A DNA stretch of 64,000 bases from an uncultured Saprospiraceae bacterium (GTDB lineage: Bacteria; Bacteroidota; Bacteroidia; Chitinophagales; Saprospiraceae), in NCBI GenBank assembly GCA_937872385.1, contig CALMSO010000005.1, positions 1-64,000 on the forward strand, in the 5' to 3' direction. Under the pieces are notes generated by a model that worked only from the letters and a program-made list of their open reading frames with translations, did no database searches and was not told the DNA's origin. Every line of letters begins with the position of its first letter. Within the stretch, counting starts at the first letter, position 1. Below, piece by piece: positions 8,666-16,934 of this stretch. The position numbers and the translations under genes are program-made.

Positions 8666-8908
8666 ATGGTGGCGGTAACCACAAGCATACCACAGCCGGC
8701 AGTAGCGTTGCAAGCGGGCAGTGTGGGTACAGTAGCGCGCTTCAATGATGAGCGCTTAGGCAGTAAGTTATTAGCGATGGGCGTGCTGCCGGGCAGTCGG
8801 CTCGAAATCTTACGCGCAGCACCTTTCGGAGGCGGCGTAGTCGTAAAAATTGACGATCATTTATTAGCCTTGCGGAAGGAAGAGTTGCTATGCATCATAC
8901 TGAAATAA
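8666..8908 (+). CDS. feoA: FeoA, ferrous iron transport accessory protein
   Basis: 80 residues forming one FeoA/SH3-like domain, the usual size. It shows the family pattern: a Gly-containing first strand (QAGSVGTVARF), the LGSKLLAMGVLPGSRLEIL segment, then APFGGGVVVKI and LALRKEE near the end. FeoA is a small cytosolic protein that supports FeoB. The ATG at 8666 follows an AAGG and a -7 box. The stop overlaps the start of feoB by 19 bp, so the two are translationally coupled. An upstream in-frame ATG at 8597 would add 23 residues not typical of the family. Confidence 0.9.
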   Translation: MVAVTTSIPQPAVALQAGSVGTVARFNDERLGSKLLAMGVLPGSRLEILRAAPFGGGVVVKIDDHLLALRKEELLCIILK

Positions 8909-11052
8909 ACAGGCCTATGCCCGCCCGGCAACGGCAGGAGTTCGTGTTTGCGGTGGTGGGCAACCCCAACTGCGGCAAGTCCACGCTGTTCAATCATCTT
9001 ACCGGCCTCCGGCAGAAAGTAGGCAACTTTCCCGGCGTCACCGTTGAGAAAAAAGTGGGCAAAATCCGATTAGACGGCGCCCCAGCCGAAGTGCTACTCG
9101 TAGATTTTCCGGGTACTTACAGCCTCTATCCTACTTCGCAAGACGAGCGCATTGTCGTACAATCTTTTATCCATCCGCAAGACGAGAACCATCCTGACGC
9201 GGTGATTTACGTGGCCGATGTCAGTCGCTTAGCCAAGCACTTGCTGCTCTTCACCCAGATCCGAGACCTTGGGCTGCCGGCTATTTTGGTGCTCAATATG
9301 GCTGATGTAGCCGCGCGCGAAGGGCTGCACATAGACGCCGACCAGCTCTCGGAAGCATTGCACGCACCCGTGGTGACACTGAGCGGCCGCACCGGCGAAG
9401 GTTTTGATTTACTGAAATTGGAAATGCGCTTGCTGATGGACGCGCCCGCGCACCCCCCGAAGCCGGAGCTGTTTTACACCCTATCCGATGCCGAGCGTGC
9501 CGTAGTGGCGGAGTTGCGGGAGCAATTGCCGGTACAAACCGATTTTCAAGCGGTACTCATGGCGCATCACGCCGAATGGCTGCCTTTTCTAACGGACACA
9601 CAACGCACCGCTATTGCGGATATGTTGCAAGGGCACAGCTTCGTCAGCCTGCGCGCCCAAGTGGACGAAATCATGCAGCGCTATGATCGCTTCACACCAA
9701 TAGTACAACGCGCCCTGCAACAGCAACCAAGCGACAAAACCACTGATTTTACTGAAAAAATAGACCGCATTCTGCTGCATCGGGTGGCGGGCCCCCTCAT
9801 TTTTTTCGGGCTGATGACTTTGGTTTTTCAGGCGATTTTTGCTTGGGCCACCTATCCGATGGATTTGATTGAAGGCTTCTTTACCGAGGCGGGCGGCTGG
9901 CTCAAGTATCTACTCGGTACGGGCTGGCTCTCCAGCGTCTTGGCAGATGGCATTCTGGCTGGGCTTGGCGGAGTGTTGGTATTTATTCCCCAAATCGCTA
10001 TTTTGTTTTTTCTCATCTCCCTACTCGAAGAAGTGGGTTACATGGCACGCGTGGCGTTTCTGTTCGACCGGATTATGCAAACCTTTGGTATGAATGGGCG
10101 CAGCGTGGTAGCGCTTATTTCCGGCGGTGCTTGCGCTATCCCGGCCATTATGAGCACCCGCACCATTGGCAACTGGAAAGAGCGCTTGATTACCATTATG
10201 GTCACGCCAATGATTAGTTGTTCGGCACGTATCCCGGTGTACGTGGTGCTGATTGGCTTTGTGGTGTCGGCGGAAGCGCTGGGCGGCTGGGGGCAAGGTT
10301 TGGCTATGCTGGGGCTGTACTTGTTGGGCATTGCCGGAGTATTCCTGTCGGCATTGGTATTCAAATACCTGCTACGTACCCGCGAGCACAGTTTTCTAAT
10401 GCTCGAACTTCCAGCATATCGCACGCCGGTGCTGCGCAATGTGGGCCTCACCGTTTGGGAAAAAGTACGCGCTTTTGTAGTGGAAGCAGGCAAAATCATC
10501 ATCGTGATTTCTGTTATCCTATGGGCTTTGGCCAGCTATGGTCCGGGGGATAGTCTGGCCCGCGCCGAAGCAGATGCGCGAGAAGTTGCCCTTACCAACC
10601 AACTCGACGACACCGAAACCAAAGACCTCATCGCAGCCCGGCAGATAGAGGCGTCTTATGCAGGCATCCTGGGGCGCGCTTTCGAGCCAGCCATTGCCCC
10701 CTTAGGCTTCGACTGGAAAATCGGCATTGCCTTGATTACGTCCTTCGCAGCGCGGGAGGTGTTTGTAGGTACGATGGCAACCATCTACAGCGTGGGTAGT
10801 GCTGGCGACGACGAGCTGTCCATCCGCGAGCGTATGGCCAAAGAGCGCAACCCAGTGACGGGCAAACCCGTGTATAGTTTTGCAACTGCACTTTCCTTAT
10901 TAGTGTTTTATGTATTCGCTATGCAATGCATGAGTACCCTGGCCGTCGTCAAGCGCGAGACCAAAAGTTGGAAATGGCCCATTCTGCAATTCGTCTTTAT
11001 GAGTGCCTTAGCTTACTTAGCGAGCTTATTGGTGTATCAATTGCTGGGCTAA
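8890..11052 (+). CDS. feoB: FeoB, ferrous iron transporter
   Basis: 720 residues, normal for FeoB. An N-terminal G domain holds G1 GNPNCGKST (24-32), G3 DFPG (72-75) and G4 LNMAD (135-139). A helical linker follows, then Gate-type membrane segments from about residue 300, with the conserved GGACAIPAIMSTRTI region and a second half containing FAAREVFVGTMATIYSVG. It moves Fe2+ across the cytoplasmic membrane in a nucleotide-dependent way. The start at 8890 overlaps feoA and has a GGAAGAAGAG purine run upstream; an ATG at 8917 is a plausible alternative that keeps the whole G domain. Confidence 0.95.
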   Translation: MHHTEINRPMPARQRQEFVFAVVGNPNCGKSTLFNHLTGLRQKVGNFPGVTVEKKVGKIRLDGAPAEVLLVDFPGTYSLYPTSQDERIVVQSFIHPQDENHPDAVIYVADVSRLAKHLLLFTQIRDLGLPAILVLNMADVAAREGLHIDADQLSEALHAPVVTLSGRTGEGFDLLKLEMRLLMDAPAHPPKPELFYTLSDAERAVVAELREQLPVQTDFQAVLMAHHAEWLPFLTDTQRTAIADMLQGHSFVSLRAQVDEIMQRYDRFTPIVQRALQQQPSDKTTDFTEKIDRILLHRVAGPLIFFGLMTLVFQAIFAWATYPMDLIEGFFTEAGGWLKYLLGTGWLSSVLADGILAGLGGVLVFIPQIAILFFLISLLEEVGYMARVAFLFDRIMQTFGMNGRSVVALISGGACAIPAIMSTRTIGNWKERLITIMVTPMISCSARIPVYVVLIGFVVSAEALGGWGQGLAMLGLYLLGIAGVFLSALVFKYLLRTREHSFLMLELPAYRTPVLRNVGLTVWEKVRAFVVEAGKIIIVISVILWALASYGPGDSLARAEADAREVALTNQLDDTETKDLIAARQIEASYAGILGRAFEPAIAPLGFDWKIGIALITSFAAREVFVGTMATIYSVGSAGDDELSIRERMAKERNPVTGKPVYSFATALSLLVFYVFAMQCMSTLAVVKRETKSWKWPILQFVFMSALAYLASLLVYQLLG

Positions 11053-11091
11053 GCATGACCTGATTTTCAGAAAAAACACAAGCGCCCGCCC

Positions 11092-12105
11092 TTGAAAAAC
11101 CTACTCGAATTTACCGATCGAGGCATCTATTGCCCCACAGCCGACGTCTATATTGACCCTTGGCGGCCCGTAGCGCGCGCACTCATTACGCACGGGCACA
11201 GCGACCATGCGCGCTGGGGGCATCAGCATTATTTGTGCACGGAAAGTGCTGCGCCAGTCATTCGTTATCGCCTCGGCGACATTCCGCTTGAGACCATTGC
11301 CTACGGCGAAAAACGCTACATCAATGGGGTAGAATTTTCCTTCCATCCGGCGGGGCACATAGTCGGCTCGGCGCAAATTCGCGTAGCGTACCAAGGAGAA
11401 ATCTGGGTGGTCTCAGGTGATTACAAATTAGCGAATGACGGACTGGCCGAAGCTTTTGAACCCCTGCGCTGCCATGCTTTCATTACCGAATGTACTTTCG
11501 GGTTGCCCGTCTATCGCTGGAAACCCCAGCAAGAGGTATTCGACGACATCAATCGCTGGTGGCAACAAAACCAAACCGATGGCAAGGTGAGCCTGCTCAG
11601 CGGCTACGCCCTCGGCAAGGCACAGCGCATACTGCGGCAGCTCGATACTTCCATCGGAAAAATTTACACGCACGGCGCTATCGAAAACACAAACGAAGTA
11701 CTTCGCAATCAAGGTATTACCTTACCCGACACCATACGCGTCACGCCCGATATTCCCAAAAAAGACTTTATCGGTAGCATGGTCATCGCCCCACCCGCTG
11801 CCTTAGATGCCACCTGGGCGCGCAAATTCCAGCCAGTGTCCACCGGTATTGCTTCTGGATGGATGAGCCTGCGGGGCGCCCGCCGCCGCCGAGCTGCCGA
11901 CCGAGGTTTTGTGCTCTCCGACCACGCCGACTGGGACGAACTCAACACCGCCATCCGAGCTACCGGCGCGGAGCGCATTTTTGTAACCCACGGCTACACC
12001 GGCATTTTCAAAAAATGGCTCTTAGCGCAAGGCTACGATGCGCACGAAGTAAGCACCGAATACGAAGGCGAATTGGGTGAGGTAAATGAAGGCGAAGAAA
12101 GCTGA
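11092..12105 (+). CDS. Ligase-associated DNA exonuclease, metallo-beta-lactamase fold
   Basis: 337 residues. The metal-binding motif THGHSDH is at 33-39, followed by further ligands (HPAGHIVGSA near 85-94 and the VVSGDYK strand), then a beta-CASP-like region and a late VLSDHADW. The start (LLEFTDRGIYCPTADVYIDP) matches the family annotated as ligase-associated DNA exonuclease, normally encoded beside an ATP-dependent DNA ligase and an Lhr-like helicase in a repair cluster. Here neither partner is adjacent: feoB precedes it and a gene-poor gap follows. The start is a TTG at 11092, 39 bp after feoB, with no better ATG nearby. Confidence 0.88.
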   Translation: MKNLLEFTDRGIYCPTADVYIDPWRPVARALITHGHSDHARWGHQHYLCTESAAPVIRYRLGDIPLETIAYGEKRYINGVEFSFHPAGHIVGSAQIRVAYQGEIWVVSGDYKLANDGLAEAFEPLRCHAFITECTFGLPVYRWKPQQEVFDDINRWWQQNQTDGKVSLLSGYALGKAQRILRQLDTSIGKIYTHGAIENTNEVLRNQGITLPDTIRVTPDIPKKDFIGSMVIAPPAALDATWARKFQPVSTGIASGWMSLRGARRRRAADRGFVLSDHADWDELNTAIRATGAERIFVTHGYTGIFKKWLLAQGYDAHEVSTEYEGELGEVNEGEES

Positions 12106-12687
12106 AGTACAACAATAGCCTATACACGACGCCCCAGACCGCGTGCAGCAGCCCCCACCAAAATGTTTTATTTTGGCAAATTGTATGATCCGTTCATCCA
12201 ATCATAAACGGTCGCTACGCTCGGCATCTTGAACAACGGCAGCAAGGCTGGCACCATTGGCTTATCCCTTTTTTATATCTTTATAATTATATCACTCCGT
12301 TGGGGTTTGTTTTTACGTATGCTTGATGCTTTATGCTATTTACGGTTTACAAAGTCCGATTTTCGATTTTTAAGGTGCTGAAAATCAGTATTTTAAACAC
12401 AAACAAACATGTCATGTTCAGTTGAAATCGGTATTAATCATTTGAACCCGATAGTTAGTATATAATACCATTTGCGATTTGCGAAGTCCGATTTACGATT
12501 TTGTAAAATTCTGAAAAACAAGCTTTTGGGCATAAATAAGTACGTCATTTCCAATTGAAAATAGTATAATACCAATTTCAATGGTGAACAAGGAATAGCT
12601 TAACTATTTAATATTGAATCATTTAATTCAAAAAATATACGCTTTGTTTTATTAAATACCTAAGCATAACTATATTTACAAAACACA
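12106..12687. other. Gene-poor gap with a diverged 100-bp direct repeat
   Basis: No coding sequence seen. A short hairpin CCAAAAT/ATTTTGG (12158-12176) could end the exonuclease transcript. The middle holds two diverged direct copies of about 100 bp, listed separately. The rest is AT-rich without recognisable signals. Confidence 0.45.
12335..12569. repeat. Two diverged direct copies of about 100 bp
   Basis: Copy 1 spans about 12335-12436 and copy 2 about 12467-12569. Shared landmarks in the same order are an AAGTCCGATTT(T/A)CGATTTT core, a CTGAAAA segment, then a GT(C)ATTTCCAATTGAAAAT-like ending. Roughly two thirds of positions match by eye. The duplication is non-coding. Confidence 0.45.
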
Positions 12688-12739
12688 CAAACAACTGATT
12701 ATCAAAGCATAAAAATCTTAACAATTAACAATTACTTAG
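12688..12739 (+). repeat. Dispersed intergenic repeat, copy B (short)
   Basis: Head word AAACAACTGATTATCA near 12689-12704 and a degenerate tail AACAATTAACAATTACTTAG (12720-12739), with almost no middle. It lies downstream of the leftward pcm gene. Confidence 0.45.
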
Positions 12740-12793
12740 CCCTATTCATTACCATTTTTCTATGCTGCGAAAAGCGCCATCCATGCAGCCTTA

Positions 12794-13456
12794 TCAAACA
12801 TCCTTTTTTTGAATACCTTCGAGGAAAGGCACAAATCGGAAATCGTCAAAACTTTCGTGCTGGTAGTCCGTATCTGAAAGCCGAGTGATGCGGTACATTT
12901 TCTGTACTTTTTCGCCAACTGGAATGACCAATATGCCCCCCACCGCCAACTGTTGCAGCAAGGCCTCCGGCACTTCATTAGCCCCCGCCGTTACCAATAT
13001 TTTATCAAAAGGTGCGTATTCGGGTAGCCCTTTGTAGCCATCGCGCAGAAAACAGCGAATATTGCCCAATTGCAAAGCATCAAGAAGCGTTTTGGTAGCA
13101 TAAAATAATGCTTCCTGCCGCTCTACGGTGTAAACCCGCGCGCCCAGCAAGGCCAGCACCGCCGCCTGATAGCCCGAGCCTGTACCCACTTCGAGAATTT
13201 TGTCGCGCTTTTGTACATTCAACAAACTCGTTTGGTAAGCCACGGTGTAGGGCTGCGAAATAGTCTGCTCGCTACCAATCGGAAAAGCCTTGTCTTCGTA
13301 GGCGTGCTCTTCGAAGGCTTTGTCGAGAAAATAATGCCGAGGCAATTCGCCCATAGCCATCAGTACGCCCTCATCCTTGATGCCACGGGTGCGCAACTGC
13401 GCAATCAGCCGACGCCTCATGCCCTTGTGCCGGTAGGTATCTTTCATGGTTTGCAT
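12794..13456 (-). CDS. pcm: Protein-L-isoaspartate O-methyltransferase
   Basis: 220 residues, the normal length. It uses S-adenosylmethionine to methylate L-isoaspartyl residues in damaged proteins so that they can revert to aspartate. Visible hallmarks are the QTISQPYTVA substrate loop (64-73), the glycine-rich SAM motif EVGTGSGYQAAVL (89-101), and VTAGANEVPEALLQQL plus GGILVIPVG later. Cytosolic. It is divergent from the phosphohexomutase gene; a second ATG three codons in (13447) is also possible. Confidence 0.95.
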   Translation of the reverse strand: MQTMKDTYRHKGMRRRLIAQLRTRGIKDEGVLMAMGELPRHYFLDKAFEEHAYEDKAFPIGSEQTISQPYTVAYQTSLLNVQKRDKILEVGTGSGYQAAVLALLGARVYTVERQEALFYATKTLLDALQLGNIRCFLRDGYKGLPEYAPFDKILVTAGANEVPEALLQQLAVGGILVIPVGEKVQKMYRITRLSDTDYQHESFDDFRFVPFLEGIQKKDV

Positions 13457-13596
13457 TCAAAATGCCAAATGAGAATGAAAACCCGAAAATACAAAATACC
13501 ATCTGCAAAGCAGCACTTGAAAAGCAAATCCTTGCCAAAGAACAAAAGCCGTTGAAATTTTATGCCCGGTTTTACCGGATTGCAATTTGTGATGCC

Positions 13597-13604
13597 TATT
13601 TTTG
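13597..13604 (+). promoter_or_regulatory. Promoter -7 box for the phosphohexomutase gene
   Basis: TATTTTTG matches TAnnTTTG exactly. A start near 13611 leaves a leader of about 37 nt to the ATG at 13648. No -33 element at ideal spacing is evident. Confidence 0.45.
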
Positions 13605-13647
13605 CGACAAGCAAATGAACTATTCAACTTCGACACACCTTAACGAC

Positions 13648-15042
13648 ATGACCCAAATTAAATTCGGAACAGACGGCTGGAGAGCCATTATTGCACTCGA
13701 TTATACGGTTGACAATGTAAAACGTGTAGCAGCGGGCACGGCCCTGTGGTTGCAACAACGCGGTGGCAAGCAGGTTGTCGTTGGGCACGACTGTCGTTTT
13801 GGCGGGCAGTTATTTGCCGAAACGACTGCGCAGGTCATGGGGGCGCACGGCATCAAAGTGTTTTTGGCGAAAGGCTTTGTCTCTACCCCTATGATTTCGC
13901 TGGGCGTAGTCAAAACTGGCTCCGACCAAGGTATTGTAATCACTGCCAGCCACAATCCTCCGGCGTACAACGGTTTCAAACTCAAATCCGAGCTGGGCGG
14001 CCCCACCAGCCCCGATCAAGTAGCAGCAGTAGAAGCCATGATACCGGATACCCCACCGACCGCACTGCCTTCGCTCAGCGATATGCAGGCAAAGGGCTTG
14101 TTAGAATATGTGGATCTCGAACAAATGTATTTAGACCATGTAGCAGCCAACTTTGACCTGGACGGCATCCGGAAAGCAGGTTTCAAAATCGCTTTCGACG
14201 CTATGTATGGAGCTGGACAAAATGCCATGCGCCGGCTCTTCCCCGATGCACTACTGCTGCACTGCGAAGACAATCCCGGCTTTATGGGGCAAGCACCCGA
14301 ACCCATTCATCGCAATTTGCAAGAATTAGCCGCCCTAATGCAAGGAGCCCCCGACATTGCCATCGGCATTGCTAATGATGGCGACGCCGACCGCATCGGG
14401 ATGTACGACGAAGACGGCAATTTCGTAGATTCGCATCACATTCTGCTGCTGCTGCTGCTCTATATGTTTAAATACAAAAAGCAAACTGGCAAGGTCGTTA
14501 TTACATTTTCGGTAACGGACAAAATGAAAAAAATGGCTACACAGTTTGGACTTGACATCGAAATCACCAAAATTGGGTTCAAATATATCGCCGAAATCAT
14601 GGCACAGGAAGACGTGATTGTAGGCGGCGAGGAGTCCGGCGGGCTGGCGGTGAAAGGGCATATTCCGGAGCGCGACGGCATCTGGATCGGGCTGATGATT
14701 CTTGAATTTATGGCTAAAACCGGCAAATCGGTCAAGCAACTCATCGAAGAAGTATATGCCTTGGTGGGTGCTTTCAACTGCGACCGCGACGACCTGCACA
14801 TTGAGGAGGCACAAAAACAGGCGGTCATTCAGCGCTGCCGCGAAAACCCCTACCCTGCCTTCGGCAAATACACGGTTGAATCGCTCGAAAGCCTTGACGG
14901 CTTCAAATTCAACCTCGGCAACGATCGCTGGGTGATGATTCGACCATCGGGTACCGAGCCAGTGCTACGGGTGTATGCGCAAGCGGAGACTCCAGCCGAG
15001 GTACGCAGCATATTAGACGCCACGCGGGAGGTAATTTTGTAA
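13648..15042 (+). CDS. Phosphoglucomutase/phosphomannomutase family enzyme
   Basis: About 464 residues. All four alpha-D-phosphohexomutase signatures are present: the phosphoserine loop TASHNP (99-104, Ser101), the Mg2+ loop DGDADR (244-249), the sugar-specificity loop GGEESGG (326-332) and the phosphate-binding RPSGTEP near 434. It interconverts sugar 1- and 6-phosphates through a bisphosphate intermediate in the cytosol; glucose versus mannose preference cannot be told here. The start MTQIKFGTDGWRAII is typical of the family; an open frame extends upstream to 13462, but its extra 62 residues look non-native and would cross the promoter box. Confidence 0.92.
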   Translation: MTQIKFGTDGWRAIIALDYTVDNVKRVAAGTALWLQQRGGKQVVVGHDCRFGGQLFAETTAQVMGAHGIKVFLAKGFVSTPMISLGVVKTGSDQGIVITASHNPPAYNGFKLKSELGGPTSPDQVAAVEAMIPDTPPTALPSLSDMQAKGLLEYVDLEQMYLDHVAANFDLDGIRKAGFKIAFDAMYGAGQNAMRRLFPDALLLHCEDNPGFMGQAPEPIHRNLQELAALMQGAPDIAIGIANDGDADRIGMYDEDGNFVDSHHILLLLLLYMFKYKKQTGKVVITFSVTDKMKKMATQFGLDIEITKIGFKYIAEIMAQEDVIVGGEESGGLAVKGHIPERDGIWIGLMILEFMAKTGKSVKQLIEEVYALVGAFNCDRDDLHIEEAQKQAVIQRCRENPYPAFGKYTVESLESLDGFKFNLGNDRWVMIRPSGTEPVLRVYAQAETPAEVRSILDATREVIL

Positions 15043-15082
15043 GCCTGGTTAGGTGTTTTTTTTATAAAAACAAGGCCCAGAC

Positions 15083-15718
15083 TTATCGTATCAAATAATT
15101 GATCCAAAAAAAGAGGACGAGATAAATCCAGAGGCCGTCTAAGAAATGCCAGTAAATGGTGAGCAAGCGCAGGCGCAGGCGTTTCTCCGGGTCGGAAAAA
15201 TACACTAAGACTGTGACCGGCTCTTTCATTTCGTAACGCGCCCGCCACAGAAAAACGCCCAAGAAAGGCAGACCGCCAATGACGTGCGCAAAATGCAGCC
15301 CAGAGATGACGTACAGATAGCTCGCCGAATTGCTCGAATGAATAAAAATATCCTGCCGAAACAGGGTCTGCCAGCCGATGTATTGCAAAATCATAAAAAC
15401 GACCGACAGGAGCATGGTCGCCACCAATGCCCGCTGATAATTGAGCGTATGATCGGCGCGATACGAGCGCTTGGCCCAAATCATGGTAGCGCTGCTACCC
15501 AGCAAAATCAAGGTGTTGAATAGGAAAATATTGGGTAGCCTGACCGGAGGTTGGTTATTTTGCACCCGCGAATACACAAAGGCCGCCGATAAGCTCAGAA
15601 ACAAGCCAGTCAAGCTAATGAGCAACAAAATCAGCAGGATATTTTTCGGGTGAAACGAAAAATTCTGATACTCGTCATAATAGGATTCCTGCTCCTGTTT
15701 GGCTTCGTTTTCGCTCAT
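15083..15718 (-). CDS. Cytochrome c oxidase subunit III family protein
   Basis: 211 residues with five membrane segments (about 28-50, 64-82, 97-115, 132-157 and 187-210), as in the short subunit III of haem-copper oxidases. Family signatures seen are SGLHFAHVIGG in the fourth helix and YWHFLDGLWIYL in the last. Subunit III supports proton uptake and stability of the terminal oxidase in the inner membrane and implies aerobic respiration. The other oxidase subunits are not in this window. It converges with the phosphohexomutase gene. Confidence 0.9.
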   Translation of the reverse strand: MSENEAKQEQESYYDEYQNFSFHPKNILLILLLISLTGLFLSLSAAFVYSRVQNNQPPVRLPNIFLFNTLILLGSSATMIWAKRSYRADHTLNYQRALVATMLLSVVFMILQYIGWQTLFRQDIFIHSSNSASYLYVISGLHFAHVIGGLPFLGVFLWRARYEMKEPVTVLVYFSDPEKRLRLRLLTIYWHFLDGLWIYLVLFFWINYLIR

Positions 15719-15733
15719 GGTTGTACATTTTGA

Positions 15734-15934
15734 TTATTCCTCTCCCGCTTTAGCTGATGGTTCCTTCTTTTTGGCTGCACCTCGGCATCGGTCGCTACAA
15801 TATTTCACCTCCTCCCATACTTTTTCCCATTTTTTGCGCCAACTGAACGGCCGCCCGCATACTGCGCAGATTTTCTGCGGCAAGGTGCTTTTTTGGTGGC
15901 TTTTGCCCGCCGAGCGCCGGGAGGATTTACGCAT
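15734..15934 (-). CDS. DUF2256 small cysteine-rich protein
   Basis: 66 residues. The core [14 protein letters not shown] followed by VKYCSDRCR gives the CxxC...CxxxC pattern of DUF2256 (probable zinc binding), flanked by basic tails. Its function is unknown; the family is often noted near photolyase or redox genes. It lies 15 bp upstream of the oxidase subunit III gene on the same strand, so the two are probably cotranscribed. Confidence 0.85.
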   Translation of the reverse strand: MRKSSRRSAGKSHQKSTLPQKICAVCGRPFSWRKKWEKVWEEVKYCSDRCRGAAKKKEPSAKAGEE

Positions 15935-16091
15935 TGTTTATACTTTATTTTGCTTGGTAAACAGTCCACACAGAAGATTGTTTGGAAAATGACATTTACA
16001 GTGTAACAGTTCATTAGCACATGCACGCATGGTAAACGACGAACACCCAACATCTTACTATTCTACGCCAAAAATTACTATTTTCGCCCTG

Positions 16092-16934
16092 ATGAAAAAA
16101 TGCCACGTTTGTAGAACAACGCTGCCCGACAATGCCCGGTTTTGCTTCAACTGCGGCGCGGCCCAGCGTATGGCACAAACCACGACCGCTCCCCCTCGCC
16201 TCAATCTGCGCGATAATGTAGAGCAGCAAATCGAAACGCAATTTTTCCTCGTTTTCCGCGAACGCATCGAAACCGAGCACAGTGCTGCTTTGCTTGAACG
16301 GTATTCCAATCGTTTGTACCAATCTAATTTTCAAGAAGTTATAAACCGACGAGCCGAACAGCTTGCCGCCCAACTGCACGTATTAGACCAAGCCGAGGAG
16401 CTGGGGCAACGAAGAGCGGAGCGCATTCTCGAAAATGCCATCGAAGACCTGCTCGACTATTTCATCATTCGCCACTGCGCCGACCTCAACGCCGTGCTGC
16501 TGCCCGAAGCCATCCTCAGCTATCAGGGCTTGCCGTGGGAAGATGTCAACCTTTTTCAAATGGTGATGCACTACCTCGACTTTGCACACGAACAGGAGAC
16601 ACTCTACACCAATTTTTTAGAAATGCCGGTGGAAAAACTCCGCAACGCCAGCCAAGCTTTTTTGTATCCGGAGCCCCAAGAACGCATCTTTTTCATTTGT
16701 GACCAAAGCATTCTCGGCTCAGTGCGCGAAGGATTTGCCATGACCGAGCGCGCCATCTACTGGAAAGCCCACCTCGAAAAACCCCGCCAAGTAGCGTATG
16801 ACAACTTGCTGACATTAGAACGAAAAAAGGACTGGATCACCATCAATGAGCACTTTTTCAGCGTTAATCAAGCATTGAACCTCAAAATGTTCAAATTGCT
16901 AAAAAAAATTAAACGCTTAATTTCTTACGAATGA
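16092..16934 (+). CDS. Zinc-ribbon protein of unknown function
   Basis: About 280 residues. The N-terminus carries a zinc ribbon (CHVCRTTLPDNARFCFNCG, about residues 4-22). The remainder is mostly helical (residues about 40-200), then a beta-rich tail containing ILGSVREGFAMTERAIYWK and ITINEHFFSVNQAL, which resembles a small PH-like module reading a charged ligand; that is only an impression. No signal peptide, so cytosolic. I prefer the ATG at 16092, directly before the ribbon, over 16029. Its stop overlaps the next gene's start by 4 bp (ATGA). Confidence 0.75.
   Translation: MKKCHVCRTTLPDNARFCFNCGAAQRMAQTTTAPPRLNLRDNVEQQIETQFFLVFRERIETEHSAALLERYSNRLYQSNFQEVINRRAEQLAAQLHVLDQAEELGQRRAERILENAIEDLLDYFIIRHCADLNAVLLPEAILSYQGLPWEDVNLFQMVMHYLDFAHEQETLYTNFLEMPVEKLRNASQAFLYPEPQERIFFICDQSILGSVREGFAMTERAIYWKAHLEKPRQVAYDNLLTLERKKDWITINEHFFSVNQALNLKMFKLLKKIKRLISYE

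Noticed and set aside
15043..15082. Possible terminator between the phosphohexomutase and oxidase subunit III genes
   Set aside because: A T-run is present but I could not draw a convincing stem.
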